This document shows positions 44,628-53,538 of a DNA stretch of 64,000 nt, in pieces; positions within the stretch are counted from its first letter, which is position 1, and every line of letters begins with the position of its first letter. The notes beneath the pieces are model-generated. The model was not told the origin of the DNA. It did no database searches and saw only the letters and a list, made by a program, of their open reading frames with translations. The stretch lies in the NCBI GenBank assembly GCA_963744915.1, contig CAVUUY010000007.1, positions 446,630 through 510,629 of the forward strand, in the 5' to 3' direction. The position numbers and the translations under genes were made by a program. The DNA is from DATAFF01 sp963744915 (GTDB lineage Bacteria > Pseudomonadota > Alphaproteobacteria > Rhizobiales > Aestuariivirgaceae).

Positions 44628-45359
44628 TCAGAACGCCATTCCGCCCATGAATTTCCAGCTGACGCCGAGGCGGACGATGTTGTCCGTGAAGCCGACCTCG
44701 AAATTGTTGCAACCCAAGATCAAACCGCAAATGCCTTTTTCATCGGTGTACTCGTCATGGAGGAACTCGACGCGGACAAGCAAATTATCGGTCGCGGCAT
44801 ACTCGAGACCGCCGCCGGCACTCCAGCCGGTTGCATGTCCGCCATCGTCGAGCCGATTATTGCCTTGCACGCCTCGACTGCTTTGCACATCGAAATCCGC
44901 GATGGCCAGTCCCCCTGCGCCATAGACGAACAACCGATCCAAAGCAAATCCGAGCCGGCCCCTGACATGGGCTGCCCAATCGATTCCATGTTGGAAACGG
45001 ATGTCTTCTTCGATGGCTTCGCCGTTTACCGTGCCTTTGCCGTGTGCCGTGCCTTCGCCGTCGGCAGCAACGCCACCGAAATCCATATCGAGACCGAAGA
45101 CGAAGCTTCCCGCCTGGAAATTCACGCCGCCGAGCGCGCCGCCGACAAAGCCGTTGAAATCCCGTTCATAGCTCACATCCAGGCCGTCGATGGGGACTTT
45201 GTTCTGGTCGACGGTGACATTGGCCTGGACGAAGCCGGCATGGACGCCGCCATAGACGCCCGTCCAATCATAGGGGGCGACATCGGCGAAGTAATCGGAA
45301 GCCTTTGCCGGTGACGCCAGCACAAGCGCAAAAGCAGCAGCAACAATCGCATTGCGCAT
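44628..45359 (-). CDS. Omp25-like outer membrane beta-barrel protein
   Basis: A 243-residue porin-like surface protein. Signal peptide MRNAIVAAAFALVLASPAKA; then DWTGVYGGVHAGF, the alternating strands RGRLGFALDRLFVYGAGGLA and GWSAGGGLEYAATDNLLVRVEF, ending in the aromatic SWKFMGGMAF. This is the small eight-stranded Omp25/Omp31 class of Rhizobiales and Brucella. It is monocistronic, with its own upstream region at 45,360-45,500. Confidence 0.88.
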   Translation of the reverse strand: MRNAIVAAAFALVLASPAKASDYFADVAPYDWTGVYGGVHAGFVQANVTVDQNKVPIDGLDVSYERDFNGFVGGALGGVNFQAGSFVFGLDMDFGGVAADGEGTAHGKGTVNGEAIEEDIRFQHGIDWAAHVRGRLGFALDRLFVYGAGGLAIADFDVQSSRGVQGNNRLDDGGHATGWSAGGGLEYAATDNLLVRVEFLHDEYTDEKGICGLILGCNNFEVGFTDNIVRLGVSWKFMGGMAF

Positions 45360-45509
45360 GGATTACTCGCCTCGGCAGATCAAACCCAAATCACCATCCC
45401 TCTGAAAGTCTATGCCAAACGACAGCGGCGACAACCATTTCCGGTTGCTCGCCAACATGTTGCTGTCGCCACCACCCTCTCCATCCTGATTGACAGGCCT
45501 TTCGGAAGG

Positions 45510-45860
45510 ATGATACTTAAGCATATGCTTAACCATTCAACCGCTCTCGATCTCGCTTTCCAGGCTCTGTCCGATCCATCGCGTCGGGCGATGGTGGAGC
45601 GGCTGGTCCATGGACCTGCATCGGTCAGCGAGCTGGCGAAGCCGCTCGACATGACCCTGTCGGCGGTGGTTCAGCATCTGTCGGTTCTGCAGGCGAGCGG
45701 CCTGGTGCGCTCGCACAAATCCGGACGCACCCGCATCTGCAGCATCGAACCCAAGGCGCTGCAGGCGGCCGAGCGATGGATCGCCCAGCGCCGCAGCGTC
45801 TGGGAACGGCGGCTCGATCGCCTGGAGCGCTATCTCGCCGAAGCCAAAGCAAAGGAATAG
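45510..45860 (+). CDS. ArsR family regulator
   Basis: A winged-helix repressor of about 111-116 residues. ALDLAFQALSDPSRRAMVER, SELAKPLDMTLSAVVQHLSVL and SGLVRSHKSGRTRI are the ArsR core; metal-binding cysteines are absent. The start is ATG 45510 or ATG 45525 (MLNHST); GGAAGG lies directly before the first, which is too close, and 14 bases before the second. A 16-bp palindrome covers this start region. The next gene (SRPBCC) begins four bases after its stop. Confidence 0.85.
   Translation: MILKHMLNHSTALDLAFQALSDPSRRAMVERLVHGPASVSELAKPLDMTLSAVVQHLSVLQASGLVRSHKSGRTRICSIEPKALQAAERWIAQRRSVWERRLDRLERYLAEAKAKE
45517..45532. promoter_or_regulatory. 16-bp perfect palindrome at the arsR start: probable operator
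   Basis: TTAAGCATATGCTTAA is a perfect palindrome overlapping the possible start codons of the ArsR-type gene. ArsR repressors commonly bind such sites to control their own operon; here binding would also cover the ribosome site region. Confidence 0.65.
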
Positions 45861-45863
45861 TCC

Positions 45864-46340
45864 ATGCCCAAACCCTCCGTCGTGCACGCCACCTTCGCCG
45901 TCGAACGCACCTTCGATGCCACCCCGGCCGAAATGTTCAACGCCTTTGCCGATCCGAAGGCCAAGGCCCAGTGGTTCGGCGGGCCCGACGATTGGGAGAG
46001 AGGTCCGCGGGAGTTCGACTTCCGCGTCGGCGGGCGGGAGCGGACCAGCGGCGGACCGAAAGGTGGCACGATCCACGTCTTCGACTGCATCTATCAGGAC
46101 ATCGTGCCCAATCAACGCATCATCTACACCTATGACTTGCATCTCGGCGCCAGCCGGATCTCGGTTTCGCTGACGACGATCGAGTTCGCGCCGGCCGGCA
46201 AGGGAACACGCCTCGTCTTGACCGAACAGGGTGCCTTTCTCGATGGCTACGACGATGCGGGGCAGCGCGAGCACGGCACCAATCTGTTGATGGACGCGCT
46301 CGGGCGCTTCGTCGAGGGGCAGCGATCCCCCCGGCACTAG
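45864..46340 (+). CDS. SRPBCC (AHA1-like) domain protein
   Basis: A single START-like helix-grip domain of 158 residues. VERTFDATPAEMFNAFADPK, AQWFGGPDDW, EFDFRVGGRERT and TRLVLTEQGAFLDGYDDAG are typical of the AHA1/ END-domain proteins that sit downstream of ArsR regulators. It probably binds a small hydrophobic ligand. It is co-transcribed with the regulator, four bases apart. Confidence 0.88.
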   Translation: MPKPSVVHATFAVERTFDATPAEMFNAFADPKAKAQWFGGPDDWERGPREFDFRVGGRERTSGGPKGGTIHVFDCIYQDIVPNQRIIYTYDLHLGASRISVSLTTIEFAPAGKGTRLVLTEQGAFLDGYDDAGQREHGTNLLMDALGRFVEGQRSPRH

Positions 46341-46365
46341 GGCGCGGGCCAGCGGATAGATCGGC

Positions 46366-46389
46366 GGCCTGTGCCGTTCGGCACAGGCC
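46366..46389 (+). terminator. Perfect hairpin after the arsR-SRPBCC operon
   Basis: GGCCTGTGCC (46366-46375) and GGCACAGGCC (46380-46389) form a perfect 10-bp stem with a 4-base loop, 26 bases after the SRPBCC stop. The following bases are not U-rich, so termination efficiency is uncertain. Confidence 0.5.
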
Positions 46390-46559
46390 CGGCCTTCCGC
46401 TCCGTTAAAGCTGCGGCTCGCGTGGGAGAAGGGAAAAGGAGGGTACGGCGATCTCCCAAAAAGGGTCCTAACCCTAGTCCATGAAGGCAAGCCGCAAGCA
46501 GATACGCGCCTGGCTCGCCACCAACCCGTTCGGCCGCTGCTGACCCGAGAGGCCGTCCG

Positions 46560-46922
46560 TCAGGCGCCGCCTTCCAGGCGCAAGACCAGCCGCTTGGGGG
46601 CGACAAGGCGATAGCTGCGCGCGATCATCTTGCCGACCCCGTCCCAATCGGTCCGCTTGTCCAGCCGGACACCGATCCAGCCCTTGTGACCGACATAGGG
46701 CGGCACGAAATAGCTTTCCGGGTCCGCTGCCACGATGATCTCCTGAAAGCCTTCCGGCGCCTTGAGCCAGACCGAGACCCGGCCATCCCCCCGCTTCTCC
46801 ATCGCGAAGATCTTGTCCCGCACCCTGAAAGTGGGGTCTCCCCAGGCTTCCTTTTCAGTTGCCTCTGGCAAGGCGAGGCAAATTGCCCTTAGCTGCGCGG
46901 TGATCTTCTTCGACATGCTCAT
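46560..46922 (-). CDS. MmcQ/YjbR family protein
   Basis: A 120-residue protein of the MmcQ/YjbR fold (double-wing DNA-binding-like). RAICLALPEATEKEAWGDP, TFRVRDKIFAM and the GWIGVRLDKRTDWDGVGKMI block are diagnostic. The start is ATG 46922 or 46916. It is divergent from glgC, with only about 23 bases between starts. Exact role unknown. Confidence 0.85.
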   Translation of the reverse strand: MSMSKKITAQLRAICLALPEATEKEAWGDPTFRVRDKIFAMEKRGDGRVSVWLKAPEGFQEIIVAADPESYFVPPYVGHKGWIGVRLDKRTDWDGVGKMIARSYRLVAPKRLVLRLEGGA

Positions 46923-46945
46923 CCATCTAGCAGGAGGAACCGTCG

Positions 46946-48214
46946 ATGACACGCGAAGAGAGAGGCTTCGGCAATCTCTCCCGTTCGGCCATGGCCTTCG
47001 TCCTGGCCGGCGGGCGCGGCAGCCGCCTCATGGAGCTCACCGACCGCCGCGCCAAGCCGGCGGTGTTCTTCGGCGGCAAGTCGCGCATCATCGATTTTGC
47101 CTTGTCCAATGCCATCAATTCCGGCATCCGGCGCATTTGCGTGGCGACCCAGTACAAGGCGCACAGCCTGATCCGGCATATGCAGCGCGGCTGGAACTTC
47201 CTGCGGCCCGAACGCAACGAGTTCTTCGACATCCTGCCGGCCTCGCAAAGGGTTTCCGAGGACAAATGGTACCTCGGTACCGCCGATGCCGTGACCCAGA
47301 ACATCGACATCATCGCGAGCAACGCACCGCGCTACATAGTGATCCTGGCGGGCGACCATGTGTACAAGATGGATTATGAGCGAATGCTCGTCCAGCATGC
47401 CGATTCGGGTGCCGATGTCACCGTCGGCTGCATCGAGGTGCCGCGCCGGGAGGCCAGCGGCTTCGGCGTGATGCAGATCGATGCGGCCAACCGCATCACC
47501 GACTTCCTGGAAAAGCCGGCGGACCCGCCGGGCATGCCGGACAATCCGCGCCTGGCACTGGCCAGCATGGGCATCTATGTCTTCGAAACGGCGCGGCTCA
47601 TCGACCTCCTGCGGCACGACGCCACCGATCCGGCATCGAGTCATGATTTCGGCAAGGACATCATCCCGGCGCTGGTGCGCAGCGGCAATGCCAGCGCCCA
47701 TCGCTTCTCCGAGAGCTGCGTGCGCTCGGGGACGGAGGCAGGACCATATTGGCGCGACGTCGGAACGATCGACGCCTTCTGGGAGGCCAATATCGACCTC
47801 ACCGATTTCGTTCCCGCGCTCGATCTCTATGACCGGCAATGGCCGATCTGGACCTATGCGGAAATCACCCCGCCGGCCAAGTTCATCCACGACGAGAACG
47901 GCCGCCGCGGCATGGCAACCAGCTCGCTGGTTTCCGGCGGCTGCATCATTTCGGGCACCCGCATCGACAAGTCGCTGCTGTTCACCGGTGTCTGCACCCA
48001 TTCCTACGGCGAGCTCACCCATGTGGTCGCCCTGCCCTATGCCACGATCGGACGGCATGCCCGGCTGAACCGGGTGGTCATCGATCGCGGGGTCACTATT
48101 CCGGAGCGTCTGGTCGTCGGAGAGGACCCGGAAGAGGATGCGCTCCGCTTTCGCCGAACGCCGGGCGGGGTCTGTCTCATCACCCAGCCGATGATCGACC
48201 GGCTCAGGAACTGA
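46946..48214 (+). CDS. glgC: Glucose-1-phosphate adenylyltransferase
   Basis: ADP-glucose pyrophosphorylase, 422 residues, making ADP-glucose for glycogen. The N-terminal VLAGGRGSRLMELTDRRAKPA is the nucleotide- and activator-binding motif; GTADAVTQNIDII, SGFGVMQID and FLEKPADPPGMP are active-site blocks; a left-handed beta-helix closes the protein (VSGGCIISGTRIDKSLLFTG). AGGAGG precedes ATG 46946. It is followed directly by glgA. Confidence 0.95.
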   Translation: MTREERGFGNLSRSAMAFVLAGGRGSRLMELTDRRAKPAVFFGGKSRIIDFALSNAINSGIRRICVATQYKAHSLIRHMQRGWNFLRPERNEFFDILPASQRVSEDKWYLGTADAVTQNIDIIASNAPRYIVILAGDHVYKMDYERMLVQHADSGADVTVGCIEVPRREASGFGVMQIDAANRITDFLEKPADPPGMPDNPRLALASMGIYVFETARLIDLLRHDATDPASSHDFGKDIIPALVRSGNASAHRFSESCVRSGTEAGPYWRDVGTIDAFWEANIDLTDFVPALDLYDRQWPIWTYAEITPPAKFIHDENGRRGMATSSLVSGGCIISGTRIDKSLLFTGVCTHSYGELTHVVALPYATIGRHARLNRVVIDRGVTIPERLVVGEDPEEDALRFRRTPGGVCLITQPMIDRLRN

Positions 48215-48216
48215 TC

Positions 48217-49680
48217 GTGCACGTGCTGATGGTCACCTCGGAATGCGTGCCGCTCGTGAAGACCGGTGGCCTTGCCGATGCCGTCGGCGGGCTTTCACGG
48301 GCCCTCGGCGCGCTCGGCTGCGAGGTGCGGGTGCTCCTGCCCTGCTACCCTGGCGTCGCCGAGCGGGTGCGGCAGCGGCAGACGATCGCCGCGTTCGACG
48401 ATCTTTTCGGCGGACCGGCGACGCTGGCGCGGGCGCAGATCGATGACGGCCCGCCATTCATTCTCGTCGATGCCCCGCACCTCTACGGCCGGCCGGGCAA
48501 TCCTTATCTCGGGCCGGACGGCAAGGATCATCCCGACAATCATTTCCGTTTCGCAGCCCTGTGCCGGGCCGCGGCGCGGCTCGTCATTGGGGCGCCGGAC
48601 GGCTGGAAAGTCGATGTGGTGCACGGCCATGACTGGCAGGCGGGGCTGGCCAGCGCCTATCTCCGCCTTGGCGATGCCGGCCTGCCGCCCAGCATCTTCA
48701 CCATCCACAACATCGCCTTTGCCGGGCTTTTCCCGGCAAGCGAACTGTCGCCGCTTGGCCTTCCCGACTCGCTCTTCCACCCCGAAGGGCTCGAATATTA
48801 TGGCCAGATCTCCTTCCTCAAGGCCGGGCTCATGTTCTCCGACCGGCTCACGACGGTGAGCCCGACCTATGCGCGGGAAGTCCGGAGCACCGATCTCGGC
48901 ATGGGATTTCAGGGCGTGCTGCAGGCGCGCGGCGACAAATTCTGCGGCATTCTCAACGGCATCGACGAGACAGTGTGGAACCCTGAGACCGATCCGCTGA
49001 TCGCCGGGCCCTTCCTGTCCCGTTCGCTTGCCGGCAAGCGGGCCAATCGCCTCGCGGCGCAATCCAGCATGAAGCTGGACACGGATGCTGCGGCTCTGCT
49101 CTTCACGGTGGTCAGCCGCCTCACCCCCCAGAAGGGCCTCGACCTCCTGGCGGCAGCGCTGCCCGGGCTGGTGGCGCGGGGCGGGCAGCTGGCCCTGCTC
49201 GGTTCCGGCTCTGCCGAGCTCGAAGCCGTTTTTGCGCGCGCCGCGGCCGACTATCCTGGACGGATCGCGGTCAGGATCGGCTATGACGAACCCCTGTCGC
49301 ATCTGTTGATCGCCGGCGGCGACGCGATCCTCGTGCCGTCGCGCTTCGAACCCTGCGGCCTGACTCAGCTCTATGGGCTGCGCTATGGCACGATCCCGAT
49401 CGTTGCCCGAACGGGAGGTCTGTCGGACTCGGTCATCGACGCGAATGTTGCCGCGATGGCGGTTGGCGTCGCCACCGGTATCGTCTTCGAACCCGACAAT
49501 CCCGAAGAGCTGGAGCGGGCGCTCGGTCGCGCCTTCGACCTCTTTGCCGACCGGGCACGCTGGCAGAGCCTCATCCGCGCGGCGATGCGACAGCCGGTCG
49601 GCTGGAGAACCTCGGCCGAAGCCTATAAGGCAGTTTATGAAGCGGCCAGGGAGGAACGGAGCGCGTCCGGCGATCAATAG
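48217..49680 (+). CDS. glgA: Glycogen synthase
   Basis: A GT5 glycosyltransferase of 487 residues that extends alpha-1,4-glucan from ADP-glucose. The KTGGLADAVGGLSRAL motif near the N-terminus binds ADP-glucose; HGHDWQAGLASAYL, TIHNIAFAGLF and SRFEPCGLTQLYGLRYGTIP are the family signatures. GTG 48217, two bases after the glgC stop, starts at the conserved first strand (HVLMVTSECVP). The stop overlaps the convergent gamma-glutamyltransferase gene by seven bases. glgB, glgP and glgX are not in the window. Confidence 0.95.
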   Translation: MHVLMVTSECVPLVKTGGLADAVGGLSRALGALGCEVRVLLPCYPGVAERVRQRQTIAAFDDLFGGPATLARAQIDDGPPFILVDAPHLYGRPGNPYLGPDGKDHPDNHFRFAALCRAAARLVIGAPDGWKVDVVHGHDWQAGLASAYLRLGDAGLPPSIFTIHNIAFAGLFPASELSPLGLPDSLFHPEGLEYYGQISFLKAGLMFSDRLTTVSPTYAREVRSTDLGMGFQGVLQARGDKFCGILNGIDETVWNPETDPLIAGPFLSRSLAGKRANRLAAQSSMKLDTDAAALLFTVVSRLTPQKGLDLLAAALPGLVARGGQLALLGSGSAELEAVFARAAADYPGRIAVRIGYDEPLSHLLIAGGDAILVPSRFEPCGLTQLYGLRYGTIPIVARTGGLSDSVIDANVAAMAVGVATGIVFEPDNPEELERALGRAFDLFADRARWQSLIRAAMRQPVGWRTSAEAYKAVYEAAREERSASGDQ

Positions 49681-51269
49681 CCGATCGCACAGCCGTCCTT
49701 GCGTGGATCGGAAGCGCCGGAGAGCACGGTGTTTCCCCAATCGATGGCGACCGCCTGCGCACCGCCGATCGGCGACGGTCGATCGACCAATTCATAGCCC
49801 ATGCCCTGCAGGGCGCCGATCACCTCCGCGGGCATCGTCAGCTCGGCCTCGACGGTCTTTGTACCGGGCAGCGGAAAGAATCGGGGCACGCTCATCGCCG
49901 ACTGGATGTCCATGCCGTAATCCAGCACCTTGGAGACGAACGATGCATGACCGATCGCCTGGTAGTGGCCGCCCATGACGCCGAACGACATGCACACGCG
50001 TCCATCCTTGACCAGCATGGCCGGAATGATGGTGTGCAGCGGCCTCTTTCCCGGGCCGATGGCGTTGGCATGTCCCGGCACCAGCGAGAAGCAGATGCCG
50101 CGATCATGCAGGACAACGCCGCTGGTCGGTGCGGCGAGTCCCGATCCGAAATTGTCGAACAGCGAGTTGATGAAGCTCGCCGCATTGCGATCCTTGTCGA
50201 CCACGCTGATATAGACCGTGTCGCTATAGGGGTGCTGCGCCGGATGGGATGCCGGTTCCGCTATGCCGCCCTGGGCGATCTTCGACCGCAGCGCGCGGGA
50301 AAAGCGCGGCGAGAGAATGTCCTCGACGTCGATCGGGCTGTGCTTCGGATCGCCGATTGCTGCATCGCGCACCGCATAGGCCAGGCGGCAGGCCTCGATC
50401 TCCAGATGGTAGCGTTCGATCGACAGCGGATCGGGATGAACCGGCATGCCTTCCAGAATGTTGAGAATGAGGAGCGCGATGATCCCCTGGCCATTGGGTG
50501 GGCACTCCACGACGTCATGGCCGCGATAGCTGGTGCGGATGGGCTCGACATATTCGCCGCGCGCATTGGCGAAGTCGCTGAGCGTGTGCGGCCCTCCGAG
50601 CTGGCGCAGGCAGCCAACCATGTCTTCGGCGATGGCTCCGGTGTAAAAAGCGTCTCGCCCGCCCGTGGCGATCCGCTCCAGAGTGTTCGCCAGCGCTTCC
50701 TGGCGATGGACGCTGCCGAGGGCCGGCGCCTCGCCGTCGACCAGAAGCAGGCGACGGGCGTCGGGATTCTGGCGGAGAAAATCGGCCTGGCTGGCCCAGT
50801 CGAAATGGACCCGCTCGGTCACCGGGTAGCCGTCGCGAGCCAAATGGATGGCCGGCTGCAGCACGTCGCCGAGCGACCGGGTGCCATGGTCGTGCAGCAG
50901 CTGTTCCCAGGCATCGACGGCGCCCGGAATGGTGACGGCGAAAGCGGAATTGCGCGGGATCTCTACTGTTCCGACCATCGCCCGGCAGCGTTCCAGCGTG
51001 GCCCCGGCGGGAGCGCGTCCCGAGCCGTTGAAGGCCACGATCCGGTCCTCGCCCCGCGGCGCATAAAGGGCGAAGCAGTCGCCGCCGATGCCGGTCGAGC
51101 CGGGCTCGACGACGCATTGCACGGCTGAGGCCGCGACCGCTGCATCCATGGCATTGCCACCGTCCTGCAGGACATTGATCGCGGTCAAGGTGGCGAGCGG
51201 ATGCGAGGTGGCGGCCATGCCCTGGCGCGACATGACGACGGAACGACCAGGCGTCTGAAGGTCTCTCAC
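49674..51269 (-). CDS. Gamma-glutamyltransferase family protein
   Basis: An Ntn-hydrolase of 531 residues without a signal peptide. The large-subunit start RDLQTPGRSVVMSRQGMAAT and GIGGDCFALY are typical; the small-subunit boundary is in YSDTVYISVVDKDRN, where the Thr of SDT should be the nucleophile released by self-cleavage. This matches the YwrD-like cytosolic branch whose substrate is uncertain. GTG 51269 is preferred; ATG 51233 is an alternative. Confidence 0.88.
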   Translation of the reverse strand: MRDLQTPGRSVVMSRQGMAATSHPLATLTAINVLQDGGNAMDAAVAASAVQCVVEPGSTGIGGDCFALYAPRGEDRIVAFNGSGRAPAGATLERCRAMVGTVEIPRNSAFAVTIPGAVDAWEQLLHDHGTRSLGDVLQPAIHLARDGYPVTERVHFDWASQADFLRQNPDARRLLLVDGEAPALGSVHRQEALANTLERIATGGRDAFYTGAIAEDMVGCLRQLGGPHTLSDFANARGEYVEPIRTSYRGHDVVECPPNGQGIIALLILNILEGMPVHPDPLSIERYHLEIEACRLAYAVRDAAIGDPKHSPIDVEDILSPRFSRALRSKIAQGGIAEPASHPAQHPYSDTVYISVVDKDRNAASFINSLFDNFGSGLAAPTSGVVLHDRGICFSLVPGHANAIGPGKRPLHTIIPAMLVKDGRVCMSFGVMGGHYQAIGHASFVSKVLDYGMDIQSAMSVPRFFPLPGTKTVEAELTMPAEVIGALQGMGYELVDRPSPIGGAQAVAIDWGNTVLSGASDPRKDGCAIGY

Positions 51270-51324
51270 CACAAGGCTCTCTTCTCGAATGGACAGTCTC
51301 GCGAACCTGGCACAGACTAGTTCA

Positions 51325-51912
51325 ATGTCTGAGCTTGATCTTGCAATTTCGATTGCGCTTGGCGTGGGGCTTGCCGCAGCGACAGGTTTCCGGGTGTTCC
51401 TCCCCATGCTGATCATGAGCGCCGCCGCCTATACCGGGCACATGCCGCTCAGCGAGGGTTTTGCCTGGCTGGGCACTCCCTCGGCGCTCGTCATGCTCGG
51501 CGTCGCCGCCATCATCGAGATGCTCGCCTATTACATACCAGGGCTCGACAATTTGCTGGACAGCCTGGCAACGCCGGCTGCCTTCCTCGCCGGCACCGTC
51601 GTCGCGGCGGCGGCCATGGGCGATCTGCCGCCCATCATCAAATGGACCACGGCGGTCATCGCCGGCGGCGGCGTGGCAGGCTTGATGCAGGGCGTCTCGG
51701 CGGTGATCCGCGCCAATTCCACGCTGTTGACCGGCGGTCTCGGCAATTCGGTGATCGCCACGGCGGAAAACACCGGCGCGATCGTGGTCTCGCTCCTGGC
51801 GCTGGCGGCGCCCCTCCTTGCGCTCCTGGTCGTCGTCGTTTTCTGCTGGGCTGCCGTGCGGCTGTTGCGCAAGCTGCTGAGCCGGGCCCCGCCGCCGCGC
51901 AACTCCGGCTAG
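51325..51912 (+). CDS. DUF4126 membrane protein
   Basis: A 195-residue inner-membrane protein with about five helices. SIALGVGLAAATGFRVFLPM, YYIPGLDNLLDSLATPAAFL and LTGGLGNSVIATAENTGA are the conserved blocks of DUF4126, a family of unknown function. ATG 51325 has no strong ribosome site. It is divergent from the gamma-glutamyltransferase gene and convergent with the exonuclease gene. Confidence 0.82.
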   Translation: MSELDLAISIALGVGLAAATGFRVFLPMLIMSAAAYTGHMPLSEGFAWLGTPSALVMLGVAAIIEMLAYYIPGLDNLLDSLATPAAFLAGTVVAAAAMGDLPPIIKWTTAVIAGGGVAGLMQGVSAVIRANSTLLTGGLGNSVIATAENTGAIVVSLLALAAPLLALLVVVVFCWAAVRLLRKLLSRAPPPRNSG

Positions 51913-51913
51913 C

Positions 51914-52774
51914 TCATGCCGAGGCTCCGGCGAGCTCGCCAAGGCGCGCCGCCAGCTGCCTGAGCTCCCAGGCGCTCGCCAGTGCCGCGGCCTTGTCGAA
52001 GCTCGGGCGCTGATCCGCGAGCTCCGGCAGCGGCGCCGCGGCATCCATGGTTGCAATGCGGCGATAGAGCCGCAGCTCCTCGGCGTGTGCCGTGAACCTG
52101 CCGTCGGCGATTGCATCCTCCAGCGTCGGGTATTTCTGCAGCAGGCTCGCCGCGCCCTTGGGGCCGACGCCCTTCGCCCCCGGCAAGCCGTCCGAAGGGT
52201 CGCCGCGGAGCGCGATGAAGTCCGGCACCTGCCGCGGCTCGACGCCATAGCGCTCGCGCACCTGCGCCGGGCCGATCCGCGCCATCTCGCCCGCCTTCAC
52301 CGGCTGGAGGATGGTCGTCGCTGCGGATGCGAGCTGAAAGGCATCGCGATCGCCGGTCGCCACGATCGCCGTTCCATGCCGGCGCTCTTCGGCGGCAACC
52401 GCCGCTGCCAGGAAGTCGTCGGCCTCATAGCCGGCACCCTTGGCATTGGCAAAGCCGCATGCGGCCACGAATTCCGGCAGGATCGCCAGCTGTTCAACGA
52501 TCTCGGGATCGAACCGGCGTCCGCCCTGATAGGCTGCAAAGGCCTGGTGGCGGTAGGTCGGCGCATCGAGCGTGTCCCATCCGACGAGGACCGCGCGCGG
52601 CACCTCGGTGATGTAGAGGCGCAGCAGGAAATTGGCGAATCCGATGATGGCGCCAGCCGGCCTGTGGCCCTTGCGCATGATGGTCTTCGGAACCGCGTGG
52701 TAAGAGCGGTGGGCGAAAGAATCGCCATCGATCACCAGGAGCGGCCGGGTGGTGGCGTTGTTGGAAGGGGCTCC
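51914..52774 (-). CDS. 5'-3' exonuclease (DNA polymerase I N-terminal type)
   Basis: A 286-residue stand-alone flap/5' nuclease. Metal-binding acidic motifs are VIDGDSFAHRSYHAV, GYEADDFLAA and TGDRDAFQL, followed by the helix-hairpin-helix PSDGLPGAKGVGPKGAASLL. All expected acidic residues are present. ATG 52774 (MGAPSNN) starts the conserved region closely. It may back up Pol I in removing RNA primers or flaps. Confidence 0.88.
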   Translation of the reverse strand, partial: GAPSNNATTRPLLVIDGDSFAHRSYHAVPKTIMRKGHRPAGAIIGFANFLLRLYITEVPRAVLVGWDTLDAPTYRHQAFAAYQGGRRFDPEIVEQLAILPEFVAACGFANAKGAGYEADDFLAAAVAAEERRHGTAIVATGDRDAFQLASAATTILQPVKAGEMARIGPAQVRERYGVEPRQVPDFIALRGDPSDGLPGAKGVGPKGAASLLQKYPTLEDAIADGRFTAHAEELRLYRRIATMDAAAPLPELADQRPSFDKAAALASAWELRQLAARLGELAGASA

Positions 52775-52788
52775 CATCTCGTCCGCCG

Positions 52789-53487
52789 TCAGAAACGCTC
52801 GACCCACGGCCGAAGATCGAGCTCGAAGGTCCAGGCGCTGCGCTGCTGGCGATGGAGCATGAGGTAGGTCCTGGCAATCTCGTCCGGCTCGAGCAGCGAG
52901 TCCGGTCCGCGCTCCTCGCGCAATGCTTCGTAGCGCGGCGAGCGGATCTGGCCATCGATGATGACATGGGCGACATGAACATTTTTTGGCCCGAGTTCCC
53001 GGGCCATGCTCTGCGCAACCGCCCGCAGGCCGAATTTCGGCGACGCCAGATTGACGAACCCGGCTCCGCCCCTGAGCGATGCGGTGGCGCCCGTAAAGAT
53101 GATGGTTCCCTGCCCTGCCCTGATCATGCGCTGCGCCGCTTCCCGCCCGACCAGGAAGCCGGAGAAGCAGCCGACCCGCCAGCAGCGCTCGAACTCGGCT
53201 GGATCGGTTTCGCTCACCGTGCCTCGCTGATAGGCACCGGCATTGAAGACGACGAGCGATGGCGGCCCCGCGGTGCTCTCGGATTGGTCGAAAAGCCGGG
53301 TCACCTCGCCAGGAGATGTGGCATCGCAGTCCTCAGGCCGGACACCCGCCAATGATTTGAGCTCGGCCCGCTCGGAAGCCTGCCGGGCCGCCGCCACGAC
53401 GGTCATGCCCGCGCCGGCGAAACACCGCACCAGCGACGAGCCAAGCCCCGGACCCACGCCAACGACAATCGCGACCTCGGCTGCCAT
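52789..53487 (-). CDS. SDR family oxidoreductase, atypical active site
   Basis: A 232-residue Rossmann protein. The cofactor loop VVGVGPGLGSSLVRCFAG is a variant of TGxxxGxG, and NAG is present (VVFNAGAYQRG). The usual Tyr-x-x-x-Lys is replaced around NLASPKFGLRAVAQSMAREL, where Tyr is missing though Lys is retained, so normal dehydrogenase chemistry is doubtful. ATG 53487 follows GGAAGAGAG. It lies 14 bases upstream of the exonuclease gene in the same direction. Confidence 0.8.
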   Translation of the reverse strand: MAAEVAIVVGVGPGLGSSLVRCFAGAGMTVVAAARQASERAELKSLAGVRPEDCDATSPGEVTRLFDQSESTAGPPSLVVFNAGAYQRGTVSETDPAEFERCWRVGCFSGFLVGREAAQRMIRAGQGTIIFTGATASLRGGAGFVNLASPKFGLRAVAQSMARELGPKNVHVAHVIIDGQIRSPRYEALREERGPDSLLEPDEIARTYLMLHRQQRSAWTFELDLRPWVERF

Positions 53488-53538
53488 GTCACTCTCTTCC
53501 TTGATTACCACCAATTATGCAACGCTGAACGCCCAGCG

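Noticed and set aside
46481..46545. Tiny ORF MKASRKQIRAWLATNPFGRC
   Set aside because: Only 20 codons, no ribosome site, and it lies in a region with a hairpin; could be a gene remnant at most.
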